A DNA stretch of 64,000 nucleotides from Myxococcales bacterium 68-20 (GTDB lineage Bacteria > Myxococcota_A > Polyangia > Polyangiales > Polyangiaceae), in contig MKVQ01000017.1 of NCBI GenBank assembly GCA_001899635.1, forward strand, positions 62,001-126,000, in the 5' to 3' direction. This document shows positions 1 through 8,850 of this stretch, one piece after another. The notes under the pieces are model-generated. The model ran no database searches, was not told the origin of the DNA, and was given only the letters and a program-made list of their open reading frames with translations. The position numbers were made by a program, and so were the translations under genes. Numbering within the stretch: position 1 is the stretch's first letter; each line of letters opens with the position of its first letter.

Positions 1-1084
1 CACCGCAGTTCCGCGGATCGCTCCTCGTGTCGATTTCGCATCCGTCGGATTGCGAACCGTTGCAGTCCGCCGCGCCATTCTGACAGCGGAGGACGCACTT
101 TCCGAAGTCGCACGCCACCCTCTGGCTGTAGCCAACGCCAAGGTATGGGCAGCTCACGCCGCAAGCACCGCAGTTGGAAGCGCTGCTGCTGACGTCGACG
201 CAGTATCCCTCTGGGAGGCCGTGCTTCTCATCACCCGTTTGGCAGAACGTCAGCCCCTCGTCGCACATGCACGACGGTTGGCCCATGGCATCGACGACGC
301 ACTTCTGCCCTGCACCACACTTGTTGCCGCAGTAACCGCAGTTGTCGTCCGTGAAGGTCGACGTCTCGCAGCCATTCTCGAGTTTTCCGTCGCAGTCGGC
401 GAAGCCGCCTTCGCACTTGAACTTGCCGCACTGGCTCGAAAGGCAGCCGTAGTACATGTTCGCGTACTGCGGGGCGTCCGGCCCTCCGGTCGGATCGCAA
501 GCATTGTCGCAAGCGCCGCAATTGGCGTCGTTGGCGCGCACGTCCGTGCACAGCCCACAGTCGAGCTGGCCCGGAGGACATCCGCATCCGACCTCCTTGA
601 AGAGGTCGTCCCGCCACTGGCACCTCTCCCCCACGGCACAGGCCACGCCGCACGCACCGCAGTTGGCCGGATCGCGGACGTCGCTCTCGCATCCATTGTC
701 GATGAGGCCATCACAATCTTTCGCACCAAAGGCGCATTCCAACTTGCAGGCGCCCTCGTTGCAGAAGAAGCTCTCCGCCCCCGTGCCCGGTGGGCAGGCC
801 ATTCCACACCCACCGCAGTTTCTCGAGTCGGCGAGGATGTTGGTGTCGCACGGGAAGCGCGAGTCCGGACACGTCGTCCATCCCGGAGGGCACTGGGACG
901 ACGGGCAGTACGAGATGAGCCCGAGGCCGGCTTCCGGCGTGACGGCGCCGCTGTCCACCTCGCCGAAGGCCGCTGGCGCCGACGCGTCGGGTAGCGTGCC
1001 GATCACGTTCGTGTCGACGCCACACGAAGCGACGAGCGCCGCGCTGAGCAGCGCCGCGACGATGACTCTACCTATGCTTCTCAT
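1..1084 (-). CDS. Cys-rich repeat lipoprotein, cassette 1 (3' end outside window)
   Basis: About 361 codons are visible and the frame is still open at base 1. The paralogs suggest only some 35 C-terminal residues are missing, because the last visible residues match the shared stretch GCEIDTRSDPRNCGG. The ATG at 1084-1082 overlaps the upstream stop as ATGA (1081-1084), which fixes the start. A signal peptide ends at a lipobox-like LVASC (Cys21), and the family signature CPSSQCPPGW starts at Cys60. After that come repeats built on NCGACG/CGNKCG-type cysteine clusters, as expected for a small disulfide-stabilised repeat protein on the cell surface. Database names such as 'tryptophan synthase alpha chain' for relatives are, I believe, misannotations. 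Confidence 0.85.
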   Translation of the reverse strand, partial: MRSIGRVIVAALLSAALVASCGVDTNVIGTLPDASAPAAFGEVDSGAVTPEAGLGLISYCPSSQCPPGWTTCPDSRFPCDTNILADSRNCGGCGMACPPGTGAESFFCNEGACKLECAFGAKDCDGLIDNGCESDVRDPANCGACGVACAVGERCQWRDDLFKEVGCGCPPGQLDCGLCTDVRANDANCGACDNACDPTGGPDAPQYANMYYGCLSSQCGKFKCEGGFADCDGKLENGCETSTFTDDNCGYCGNKCGAGQKCVVDAMGQPSCMCDEGLTFCQTGDEKHGLPEGYCVDVSSSASNCGACGVSCPYLGVGYSQRVACDFGKCVLRCQNGAADCNGSQSDGCEIDTRSDPRNCG

Positions 1085-1887
1085 GGGGACGTCTTCCTCT
1101 GGACGAGGACCTTCATTCGGCCGGCCTGCGGACTATTCGGATAGCGAGCGATGAACGTCTCTGCTTCGGTCCGCGCTTCGTCGAAGTGACCTGCGGCGAG
1201 GAGTACGTCGATGCGCATCGCCTTCGCTTCGGGTAGCAGTGCTCCGTTCGGGAAGCGCTTCTCGTACTGCGTGAGGATCGAGCGTGCATCCTCGGCACGC
1301 CCCGCCGCGAGCGCAGCCCGCGCCTCCCGCAGGAGTGCCAGCTCGAGCGCGAATTCGTCGGTGGGCGACACACCGGCGCCCGTCGCCGTCGTCTTCAGCG
1401 TAGTCCTGGTGCTGGCGACGCCCCGCTGCCCCGGCGCGTCGGCGGAAGCAGGCGCTTCGCTCGGAAGCGCATGGATGTCGATCCCTTCGTCGCCTGTTGG
1501 TCCGCTCGCGGGCGGACGCTCCGCAGCCTCGGCGGAGGTCTCCGTCGGCGGAAACGCGCGCTCTGGAGTCGGTGTAATCATTGCGCTCGGTGGCGTGGGC
1601 TTCGAGTCGGGATCCGAGACCAGCTGCCGTCCCTCTTCGACGGCGAGAGCCCCGACACAGAACACGGCGCAGACGAGCGCAGCTTTGGCAGCGGTCACGA
1701 GCGCCGGAGATCGGCTCTCAGTCCCGGAGGCGAGGGGCGGGGACGCCTCCGGAGTCGCCGCCTTCAGGCGCGAGAGCGCATCGTGCACGAGCGCGGGCGC
1801 CGGCGCCTCGTTCCGCGCGGCGCGTACCAGCTCGTCGATCCTGTCGGCCTGCGTTTCGTCCACGTTCTTGCTGTTCGGTCCGCTCAC
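1081..1887 (-). CDS. Single-span membrane protein with TPR-like C-terminus, cassette 1 (possible sigma regulator)
   Basis: 268 aa from GTG at 1887, chosen because GTGA (1884-1887) joins it to the sigma-factor stop; the longer open frame upstream only shadows the sigma gene. Residues 1-60 are polar and would be cytoplasmic. One hydrophobic span lies near 62-83 (core LVCAVFCVGALAV). A Pro/Ser/Glu-rich linker follows, then a helical repeat region from about 180 with the pattern of BamD/YbgF-type TPRs, including the motif YEKRFPNG. No HxxxCxxC zinc anti-sigma motif is present. Position directly after an ECF sigma gene and the topology suggest an anti-sigma or signal-transmission role; this is inference. 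Confidence 0.75.
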   Translation of the reverse strand: MSGPNSKNVDETQADRIDELVRAARNEAPAPALVHDALSRLKAATPEASPPLASGTESRSPALVTAAKAALVCAVFCVGALAVEEGRQLVSDPDSKPTPPSAMITPTPERAFPPTETSAEAAERPPASGPTGDEGIDIHALPSEAPASADAPGQRGVASTRTTLKTTATGAGVSPTDEFALELALLREARAALAAGRAEDARSILTQYEKRFPNGALLPEAKAMRIDVLLAAGHFDEARTEAETFIARYPNSPQAGRMKVLVQRKTSP

Positions 1888-2495
1888 GGGGAGGTCCCTT
1901 TCGCAGTGCGCTCGATCTCGGCGAGTGCGCGCGCAAACTCTTCGCGCGCGCGGCGAACGCGAGAGGCCGCCGTGCCCTCCGGGATCCCGAGATGCGATGC
2001 GAGCTCGCGTTTCGAGAGCTGTTCGATCACGTGAAGGACGAAGACGTCGCGCAGATCGTCGGGCATACGTTGAAGAGCAGCGTCCAGTAGCGCGACGGCC
2101 TCGCGCTGCTCTGCACGTGCCTCCGGGTCTTGTCCTGGCGCCTCGATATCCGGGCCGTCCTCGACCGAGAGCGGTTCGAGCCGGCGCGTGCTTCGCGCGC
2201 GCGAGCGACAGAAGTCGCGTGCGACGCCCACGCTCGCGCAGCAGGCATAGCTGCGAAGGCCCTCGGGGGACGACCCCTCGAGCCGCTCCCAGTTGCGAAA
2301 GAGACCGAGAAGGACGGTCTGCAGCGCGTCGTCGAGCTCGTCTGGCCGAACGCCAAAGCGGCGAAGACAACGCCACACCGCCGGGATGACGGCCTCGACG
2401 GCGCTATGGAAGTCTTTCGCTGAACGCACGGCTGCCAGCGCAGGTGCTGGTTTCCCTGGCAGCATCGACGGAGAGTGCACCTTCCATTCGAGCAT
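1884..2495 (-). CDS. ECF-type RNA polymerase sigma factor, cassette 1
   Basis: 203 aa from ATG at 2495; a second ATG at 2465 is an alternative start. Region 2 is seen around RPDELDDALQTVLLGLF and region 4 around LSKRELASHLGIPEGTAASRV, giving the two-domain sigma2-sigma4 layout of ECF factors with no region 1 or 3. The residues between the domains are rich in Arg and acidic residues. The gene lies 80 bp after the barrel gene and overlaps the TPR gene, so the three are probably one transcript. The recognition-helix segment (IPEGTAASRVRR) differs from those of the other three cassettes, which suggests a separate promoter specificity. Confidence 0.88.
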   Translation of the reverse strand: MLEWKVHSPSMLPGKPAPALAAVRSAKDFHSAVEAVIPAVWRCLRRFGVRPDELDDALQTVLLGLFRNWERLEGSSPEGLRSYACCASVGVARDFCRSRARSTRRLEPLSVEDGPDIEAPGQDPEARAEQREAVALLDAALQRMPDDLRDVFVLHVIEQLSKRELASHLGIPEGTAASRVRRAREEFARALAEIERTAKGTSP

Positions 2496-2575
2496 CCAGA
2501 ACGTTATCGAACGGAAGCCCGACTTGGATCACGGTCCTCACGACATTTCCCGGATCCACCAGGCGCTCGCTCCGA

Positions 2576-3745
2576 TCAGGGCCGCAGGCTCTCGAAGGCG
2601 AGCGTCAAGCTCAGCGTTACGGGCGCAAGGCGATGAACGACTCCGACGGGAAGGAGCGCCCACTGGGTACGTCTTAGATGGACGGAGCCCTCCGCCGAAA
2701 GGCGAAGGCCAAGCGAATCCGTGAGCCGCAGGCGCGAGACCGCTGCGAGGCCCACGAACGGCACAAGCGACACGGTCGACGTATTCTCGGCAAAGCCTCG
2801 ACCATTCGCCTCGACCCAGAGCGCTCCGAGCGAGACGCAGGGAGAGACATCGATGCCGCCAGCGTTGCCGAAGGACGTCGGACACGCCGCGACCTGCTCT
2901 CGCAGACCACGGAAGCGAACGACACCTTGCTGGATGTCGAGCGCGCTCGGCAAGAGGACGGTACTCCAGAGCTCGAGCCGGCGGCTCCCTTGGAGCTCCG
3001 TTCGGCCCCCGCTCCTTCGCGCCAAGCCCGCCCACACGCCAAAGTGGGCCCCGAACGCGGCGGTGGGGAAGATGCCCGACGCGAGCGTGGCGCCTGCGGT
3101 TGCCCCGAAGATGAAGCGCGTTTCGTCTGCCCGAGGGAGCGGCCGAGGTTGCGGCTCGATCGATGGGCGCGGCGTTCCACCCGACGCCCCCGACGACTGC
3201 GTAGACTCTGCCGGTTTCCCGGACTCGACGGGCGAGCGTTCAGGCTCGACGTCGCTCGCCCCCCTTCCTTCAACGTCTTCGGGGGACGCTGCACCAGCTT
3301 CACCGACGTCCTCGGTCACGGGGTTCAGCGTCTGCACGACGATGAGGACGAGCGCCTCCGCGAGATGTGCACATGAAGGAGCGCGCGTGGTTCGCTCCCC
3401 GCGCGAGGGGTCGGCACCTCTTCCGGTCGTTCGCACCGTTCCTACGGCCGTGCCGGACCGCACGTCGACGACCAGATCGACGGCTGCCGGGCCTTGTGCG
3501 TTCGGAGGACGCTCCAGCGTGCGACGGATCGAGTCGAGCAGGTCCCTCTCGGAGGGACATCCGCTCGTCGCAGGCGCTCGGAGCGTTGCCGAGACGACCA
3601 CGTCACCGATCGTCGTGGTCTCGCGGGCCGAGGCGGGACCGATGCGGAGGATGAACGCAACTGCGACGAGGCACGCAAGGCACCACGCGTGGAGCACACG
3701 AGCATGGACGCGATCGCCTCGCCGCGCTCCGGCCTTGCCTGGCAA
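2576..3745 (-). CDS. Secreted two-Cys N-domain protein with probable outer-membrane C-domain, cassette 1
   Basis: The open frame extends up to a TTG at 3931, but the hydrophobic signal core (CLACLVAVAFILRI, ending PASA) sits deep inside it. I therefore place the start at TTG 3745; GTG 3697 is also possible. From 3745 the protein has 389 aa. After cleavage comes a domain with paired cysteines near residues 63 (SGCPSERDLL) and 125 (SCAHLAEAL), then an acidic Pro/Ser linker, then a C-terminal half with alternating hydrophobic residues and frequent Gly and aromatics, as in barrels. It is the first gene of its operon, 80 bp ahead of the sigma gene. A receptor-like role is inferred. Confidence 0.68.
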   Translation of the reverse strand: MPGKAGARRGDRVHARVLHAWCLACLVAVAFILRIGPASARETTTIGDVVVSATLRAPATSGCPSERDLLDSIRRTLERPPNAQGPAAVDLVVDVRSGTAVGTVRTTGRGADPSRGERTTRAPSCAHLAEALVLIVVQTLNPVTEDVGEAGAASPEDVEGRGASDVEPERSPVESGKPAESTQSSGASGGTPRPSIEPQPRPLPRADETRFIFGATAGATLASGIFPTAAFGAHFGVWAGLARRSGGRTELQGSRRLELWSTVLLPSALDIQQGVVRFRGLREQVAACPTSFGNAGGIDVSPCVSLGALWVEANGRGFAENTSTVSLVPFVGLAAVSRLRLTDSLGLRLSAEGSVHLRRTQWALLPVGVVHRLAPVTLSLTLAFESLRP

Positions 3746-4296
3746 TCCTCGTCGAGCATCGAACCTCGATCGCGATCCATCGCCGGCTCGCGTGACGTGG
3801 GCTTCGAGCGCGAGATCGCCGCTTGGGCTCGAAGAGCCGGCGCGTCCTGACCATCCGTGCGTGTCGCGAGCAACCATGGAACCCGGCACGACGGGCACAT
3901 GGAAGGTGCGCTGACGGAGCGCGCGAAGCAAGTGGGCACCGGGGCGGGCGCGCGAAGAACGCGATCCGCACGCGATTTCTCGGTGAAGGCGTGACGTCGG
4001 AGCGAGAGCTCGATCTCACCGTGGAATCCCGCTCGCCGGCGTCGAAGGTCTCCTTGTCGACGGAGCAGGGGACATGCGGATGCTCGTCGAGCACATCCTC
4101 ACGAATGAGCGCGACGCCGCTGATGGCCGATCGAGCCTTCGGCTAGGCCGAGCTTGACGAGCTGCTTGGCACGTACGGATGAGACAACGTCATCCCGTCT
4201 CGCGAGAACTGAACTGCCTCGATCTCGCGGACAGCGCCGCCGCAGCCGAGCGCTCGAGCAAGGCGCGCCCGCCCGCGCCTTGCATCGGGCTGACGA
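3746..4296. other. Spacer between cassettes 1 and 2
   Basis: About 550 bp between the end of the cassette 2 operon and the chosen start of the cassette 1 barrel gene. Part of it (3746-3931) is an in-frame extension of that gene. It must hold the cassette 1 promoter, but I could not pick a convincing -35/-10 pair. Several short frames on the minus strand look coding-like but are interrupted, so decayed gene pieces are possible. The one clear structure is the hairpin at 4258-4283. Confidence 0.6.
4258..4283 (-). terminator. Perfect 10-bp GC-rich hairpin after the cassette 2 operon
   Basis: Arms GCAAGGCGCG (4258-4267) and CGCGCCTTGC (4274-4283) flank a 6-base loop. On the minus strand it begins about 14 bases after the stop codon of the IgGFc gene. 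There is no run of U, so intrinsic termination is only likely. It may instead protect the 3' end. A hairpin at the same distance ends cassette 4. Confidence 0.55.
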
Positions 4297-6060
4297 TCAC
4301 TGGATCGGGAGCAGCGGCGTATCGACGAGCTTCCGGAGCGCCATGCCGCCGGGATAGGCGTAGCTTGCCGACTGCGCCCAGCCCCAGATCGTGGCGGTGA
4401 AGGGCCCGGCGCTCTTCATGCGGTGAAGGCCGGTCTGGCAAACCTTGTCGCCGAACGCCTGACCGGGCCCACCATTGCGCTGCAGATCGACGCGCACGAA
4501 CTCGTAGTTGCCGCGCGTGCCGATCGGAGTCCAGCCCTCGAGGGTCCCGGCGCACTCGAGCCAGACGTCCTCGAACTTGTCCCGCTGCTTCCCGCGGATG
4601 ACGACGAGCGACGTCTCCTCGTACGTGGTGTCCGCATAGAAGGAATACGCGCTGAGCCACTGCCCCGCGGGAACGACGTTGACGAACTCCGGGTCTCCCA
4701 TGTTCAAAAGGCTCTGCGTGCCATAGTAGCCGCCGGCGCCTCCTTGCATGTACGCAGCCATGTAGATCGGATGCTCGGCATCCTGCGTGCGCACGACGAA
4801 GGGCTCATTGACGCCTACGGGGAACGTCGCGACGTCGCCCGCGTTCATCTCCGTCGGCGCACCAGCGGGGATCATCGGATCGTAGTCGAGGCGCGTGCCG
4901 TCCTTCGCGGCGACGATGCGGTACGGCATGAGCTCATCAGGAGACGCCGTGCGCTGGCGGTAGCCGACGCCGACGTATTCGAAGCCCCACTGATCGTACG
5001 ACGGGATCTGCTGCCAAAGCGTGTCGCACGCCGCTCCGTTGATCGGGATGTCCGCGCACGAGTTCCCTCCGAAAATGCTCGTGGGCTTGTTCGAAACGAC
5101 AACGCTCCCTACGAGGTCCTCTCGCTGGTGGAATTGCAAGTACTGCCCCTTGTCGAGCGAGTACTTGAGCGGTGTGTTGGCGGGTCCGCCTTTGACGTCG
5201 ATGCCGTTCTGGAGCGACTTGTTCGCGATGACCGTGACTTCGGTTCCATCCTGCGACGCGACGATCTGCGATGCCGGGTTCCCCGAGCCAGGTCGGCCAT
5301 TCTCCCACCCGTCGACGAGGACGTGCTCCCTACCCCAGGTGACGACGGGCATGAGGAGCGTCGTCGAAGGGATGAAGCTCGCGGCGCCTCCGAATGGATA
5401 CATCGCAACGAGGGATATGGGCGCGCTCGATTTCAAATGGAACGACGAGCCAAATCGGGTGCCGGACGGCGAGATCCCCGAGATGACCGCAGGCGTGACA
5501 CCGGCCGGACACAGAGCGGACTTGGGGTCGCGGTCCGAGAGGAAGAGGACGACACTCTCATCGGGAGGGATTGGCCCCGTGTGGCGAATCAACGTCGCGT
5601 CCCCGGACGTCGTGCGAAACATCGCACCGGAGAGGTCGAGCTCTTCTCCGCCGCGGCCGAGCGAGATCTCCACCGGCAATGTCGACGTATTGACGACGAA
5701 CGCCGCATAACACTCATCCGGCGCCTCGTGAAAAGCTGGCGGCGACTGGAAATAGAACTCGCAGCCATTCGAGCTGTTCTCCTCGGCCGCTGCCGCGCAG
5801 GGCTCTTGGCATCGGGCGCCACCGCACGCCAGCTCATTCGGGCAGGTCTCGAGCACCTCGCCCGTGCACGAACGAACGACCGATCGGCCGTCGAGCGAAC
5901 ACTGGAACAGACAGCTGCCCGCATCTTCGTCCGGCAACGGCGGAACGAAGTCTGGCGCCTTGGTGAATCCATCGCGATCGCTGGCGCAGGCCGCGAGGGC
6001 GGTAATGAGCGCAAGGGCGGTCACCGAGAGGGCCACCGCCATGGCCGAACGTCTGGTCAT
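4297..6060 (-). CDS. IgGFc-binding-domain lipoprotein, cassette 2
   Basis: 587 aa; the ATG at 6060 overlaps the RCC1 stop as ATGA. The signal peptide ends ALAAC (Cys25). A Cys-rich segment follows (roughly 45-95, with CSLDGRSVVRSC and CGGARCQEPC), then a long beta-rich domain with hallmarks of the IgGFc-binding N-terminal family: SQIVASQDGTEVTVIA, YSLDKGQYLQF, KPTSIFGG and CDTLWQQIPS. In animals this domain occurs in FCGBP and zonadhesin. Bacterial copies have no proven ligand, and an adhesive surface role is inference. It is the last gene of its operon and is followed by a hairpin. The mature part closely matches the cassette 3 protein. Confidence 0.9.
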   Translation of the reverse strand: MTRRSAMAVALSVTALALITALAACASDRDGFTKAPDFVPPLPDEDAGSCLFQCSLDGRSVVRSCTGEVLETCPNELACGGARCQEPCAAAAEENSSNGCEFYFQSPPAFHEAPDECYAAFVVNTSTLPVEISLGRGGEELDLSGAMFRTTSGDATLIRHTGPIPPDESVVLFLSDRDPKSALCPAGVTPAVISGISPSGTRFGSSFHLKSSAPISLVAMYPFGGAASFIPSTTLLMPVVTWGREHVLVDGWENGRPGSGNPASQIVASQDGTEVTVIANKSLQNGIDVKGGPANTPLKYSLDKGQYLQFHQREDLVGSVVVSNKPTSIFGGNSCADIPINGAACDTLWQQIPSYDQWGFEYVGVGYRQRTASPDELMPYRIVAAKDGTRLDYDPMIPAGAPTEMNAGDVATFPVGVNEPFVVRTQDAEHPIYMAAYMQGGAGGYYGTQSLLNMGDPEFVNVVPAGQWLSAYSFYADTTYEETSLVVIRGKQRDKFEDVWLECAGTLEGWTPIGTRGNYEFVRVDLQRNGGPGQAFGDKVCQTGLHRMKSAGPFTATIWGWAQSASYAYPGGMALRKLVDTPLLPIQ

Positions 6061-7436
6061 GGAAGCACCACCTCTGTCGGAGCCAAGCTCTTGCCTCGAT
6101 TCAGCCCATTTCCGAGCTGTCCGTTGTAGTTGCTCCCCCAGCAGTACACTCTGCCAGTCGTGAGCAGCGCACACGTCGTGTTGACCGTGGTCTTCACTTG
6201 CGCGACGAGCGCCTCCTCGGGGAGGCCGTCGATCTTCGCGGCACGCGTGACGTACTCTTCCGTGCCGGTCCCTGCCTGCCCGCTCTCGTTGAAGCCCCAG
6301 CAGTACACGCTTCCCGAGTCGCTCACGGAGCACCATCGGTAAGGCTTGAGGTCGCGAACCTCTCCCTGGAGGACGTAGCTTTCCGAACGTGTCGTGGCGA
6401 TCTGAACGAGCGGCTCCGGCGTGGCGATCGCTTCGGGAAGCGCCCGATCGATCTCGGTACCTTTGTACGGGGTGACCCGCGCGCCCCAGCAATAGCCGAC
6501 TCCGTTCGCAACCGCGCACGTGTTGTCGTACGCGGAGTCGATCTGCGTGACCCGCGCGAGCGAGACCAGCTGAGGGAGCGGATCCGGAAAGCTCGGCGAA
6601 ACGCGCCCGATGCCGGGGTTGCCACCCCAGCTCACGACCGATCCATCCTCGCGGAGGACGAACGTAGCGTTGCCCACTTCCAAAGCGGACGCCGCGACCC
6701 CATTGGGGAGCGCCGCGCGCTTCGGCTCGCCGCTCGACGTCTCGGAGAGCTGTCCTAGCTGGCCGAACGCGTTGCTCCCCCAGCATTGGACGTCGCCGCC
6801 GACGACAGCGCACGCGGTCGCAAAGCTTCGCGCCACCTTCGTCACGGGAGGGAGATCGAGCTTCACGGGCGTGGTGTTGGTCGTCGTTACGCCCCCACCG
6901 TCTTCGCTCCACGAGAAGGGCCCCGTTCCCCAGCACCACACGCTGCCGGTCGTGTCGACGGCACAGGTGTGATCGAGCGAGGTGATGTTCGAGAGCCCCA
7001 CGACCTTGGCCGCCGTCGAGCTGTCGACGAGAGCTTCACCCGCGCCCTCCCCGCGCCCGAGCTGACCGGCGCCGTTCGCCCCCCAGCACGCCACGGTGCC
7101 ATCGTCGAGCAGGACGCAGAAGCCTTCGGCCTTGTCCTCGACGCTTCTGCCGAGGGTCGTCACGAGCGCGATCGCACACGGGCTCGACTCGCAGACGACG
7201 GGCCGCGGCCGGCCATCGAAAGTGCCCGCGTCGCGGCCGCTCGAGTCGGCCGCCGCGTCGCTCGCGTCCGTCGTGTCGGCACCGTCGACCCCGGCATCCG
7301 AGAGCGGCGACTTGCTCGGGTCATCGCTGCTCGAGCAGCTCACCGCCGCCGCGGAAGCGGCGAGGGCGGCGAGGGCGGCGAGCGCAACCATCAGCCCAGA
7401 GCGATGCGGGTCAAGGAGTCTTCTTGTGAAGTGCAT
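6057..7436 (-). CDS. RCC1-type seven-bladed beta-propeller lipoprotein, cassette 2
   Basis: 459 aa from ATG at 7436. That start lies inside the 3' end of the preceding propeller gene (26-bp overlap) and begins MHFTRRLLDP in all full copies. The lipobox-like AVSC places the lipidated residue at Cys34. An Asp-rich spacer precedes seven blade signatures of the CWGxNxxGQLG type, for example ACWGANGAGQLG, QCWGSNAFGQLG and YCWGSNYNGQLG; two blades are degenerate. RCC1 propellers bind protein or nucleic-acid partners in eukaryotes, while bacterial secreted forms include beta-lactamase inhibitor II. Here a role as an extracellular binding module is likely; the partner is unknown. Confidence 0.9.
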   Translation of the reverse strand: MHFTRRLLDPHRSGLMVALAALAALAASAAAVSCSSSDDPSKSPLSDAGVDGADTTDASDAAADSSGRDAGTFDGRPRPVVCESSPCAIALVTTLGRSVEDKAEGFCVLLDDGTVACWGANGAGQLGRGEGAGEALVDSSTAAKVVGLSNITSLDHTCAVDTTGSVWCWGTGPFSWSEDGGGVTTTNTTPVKLDLPPVTKVARSFATACAVVGGDVQCWGSNAFGQLGQLSETSSGEPKRAALPNGVAASALEVGNATFVLREDGSVVSWGGNPGIGRVSPSFPDPLPQLVSLARVTQIDSAYDNTCAVANGVGYCWGARVTPYKGTEIDRALPEAIATPEPLVQIATTRSESYVLQGEVRDLKPYRWCSVSDSGSVYCWGFNESGQAGTGTEEYVTRAAKIDGLPEEALVAQVKTTVNTTCALLTTGRVYCWGSNYNGQLGNGLNRGKSLAPTEVVLP

Positions 7437-8850
7437 AGCGATTTCCGACTGCCCAAAGGTTCTTCGCCGACGTCCCGCGCACCTGGTAGAGCGGCTCAGC
7501 CAAATAGCTCCCGTTCATCGCGACACTCGTCGTCTCGAGCAAGGCGCCGTAGCCCTTCCCCGCCTGCTCGTACGACTCGGGCGTCCCGATGCCGAGGCTC
7601 TCTTCCCAGGCGTCGGGCTTGATCTCCGAACCGAAGACGATTCCATGGCCGCTGAACAACAAGCGATCGTCCACGCGGACGACGGAGTGGATCAGCGGGG
7701 GCGAAAGCGCAGCGGGAGGCTTGACCTCGAGCACCTGGTTGGGACGCGCGACGTTCGACTCGGTGTCGACGTAGAACCAGGTCAGGTCGTTTTGGGCGAT
7801 CACCAGGGCTGCGCCCGGAGCGACGGGGGCGACCGCCGTTGCCCAGCCCTTCGCTGGGTAGGGCACGTCGAACACGCCATAGCCCGGGACCTCGAACTTG
7901 AAAATCGGTGGAATGGCGCCTGGCTTGGTCGAGCAGCTGCCGCTCGAGTAGGTGAAATCCAGGACAGTCGAGTAGCCCGACGGTGTTCGACGGAAGAGCG
8001 TCGGACATCCCGCGAAGCCTTTCGCGGCGTCGCTCGGGCCATGTCCTCCGACGAACCAGATTTCATCGCTGCTCGCCGGCGACGCATTGAAGATGAAGAA
8101 GGACTCGCCGGCCGCTTCGCTCGGGTCTTCCGTGACGAACTCCGAAACCCACGTCGGCGACCCGCCGTCTTCGCTCGTGCGGCGGAAGATTCGGTTGCCG
8201 TACCACGCGTAGACGTCGCTTGCCGACGTTCCGGTAACGCCGAGCGCCGGCGCGTAGCGCGTCACGTACGCGCCCGGATACTCCACGCTCCAGGCACGCC
8301 CCGGATCGCGATCGGTATACGCGGGCCCGTCGTACGGAAGGCGCGTCGACTCCCACGTGAACGGCGCCGACACGCTCCCACGCGTCCCGTGGAAGACGAT
8401 GCCGGGCGCCGTCGTGAAGTACACCTCGTTCTCGCTCGGCGCATACATCTTCCCTGCGTACTGGCCGCTGCCGTAGGCGTTCTGCGAGTTGTCGTCGACG
8501 TACGACCAGGCCTGCGTCGCCTCGGTCCACTCGAGCACCTTCGTCCCGAGCGTGTCGCTCTCGGCGACCGCGAACGCTCGATCGACGAACGGCCAGACGT
8601 CGATGAACGTCAGTTTCGGATCGGGGAGCTCCGTCTCACACCAACCGGCGTCGTTGCAGTCCGACCAGACCGGTGCGGACGCATCAGGTCTCGGCGTCGC
8701 GTCGACCTCTTTTGGGGACGCGGCGTCGGGGATGATGGTTCCGCCATCGGTGACGGGGTCGAGCGCGGCGCCTTCCCCATCCGAGGTCGCGCAGGCGGCT
8801 AGCGCAGCCAGCGCCGCCGCCGTACATGCGAGCAAAACACTGCGTCTCAT
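7411..8850 (-). CDS. BNR-like beta-propeller lipoprotein, cassette 2
   Basis: 479 aa from ATG at 8850, which overlaps the upstream stop as ATGA. The signal peptide ends LAAC (Cys20), then an Ala/Asp/Pro linker. Repeats carry motifs such as GTSASDVYAWYGNRIFRRT, SSDEIWFVGGHG and SAKNLWAVGNRY, typical of the myxobacterial 'site-specific DVWAVG' propellers. The C-terminus ALHKKTP is frozen across cassettes because the same bases encode the start of the RCC1 gene in another frame. No catalytic residues of sialidases are evident, so enzymatic activity is not supported. Exposure on the outer membrane is inferred from the lipobox with no Asp at +2. Confidence 0.85.
   Translation of the reverse strand: MRRSVLLACTAAALAALAACATSDGEGAALDPVTDGGTIIPDAASPKEVDATPRPDASAPVWSDCNDAGWCETELPDPKLTFIDVWPFVDRAFAVAESDTLGTKVLEWTEATQAWSYVDDNSQNAYGSGQYAGKMYAPSENEVYFTTAPGIVFHGTRGSVSAPFTWESTRLPYDGPAYTDRDPGRAWSVEYPGAYVTRYAPALGVTGTSASDVYAWYGNRIFRRTSEDGGSPTWVSEFVTEDPSEAAGESFFIFNASPASSDEIWFVGGHGPSDAAKGFAGCPTLFRRTPSGYSTVLDFTYSSGSCSTKPGAIPPIFKFEVPGYGVFDVPYPAKGWATAVAPVAPGAALVIAQNDLTWFYVDTESNVARPNQVLEVKPPAALSPPLIHSVVRVDDRLLFSGHGIVFGSEIKPDAWEESLGIGTPESYEQAGKGYGALLETTSVAMNGSYLAEPLYQVRGTSAKNLWAVGNRYALHKKTP

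Noticed and set aside
1-1084. Regular CxxC-rich repeats read as a CRISPR array or satellite
   Set aside because: The periodicity is in the protein (NCGACG clusters), spacing is irregular in DNA, and there are no identical direct repeats with unique spacers.
3932-4296. Promoter search ahead of each barrel gene for a shared ECF motif (GGAAC ... CGTC)
   Set aside because: No common pair with consistent spacing could be found by eye in the four upstream regions.
7096-8802. Long plus-strand open frames opposite the array (also 3-568 aa frames at 4423-6129, 16780-18387, 21757-23682, 23529-25442)
   Set aside because: They are antisense to genes with clear families, signal peptides and coupled starts, are full of Arg/Ala/Pro runs, and have no recognisable domains; stop-free antisense frames are normal at this GC content.
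7411-8850. Sialidase activity for the BNR-like propellers
   Set aside because: No Asp-box (SxDxGxTW) repeats or catalytic Arg triad can be seen.
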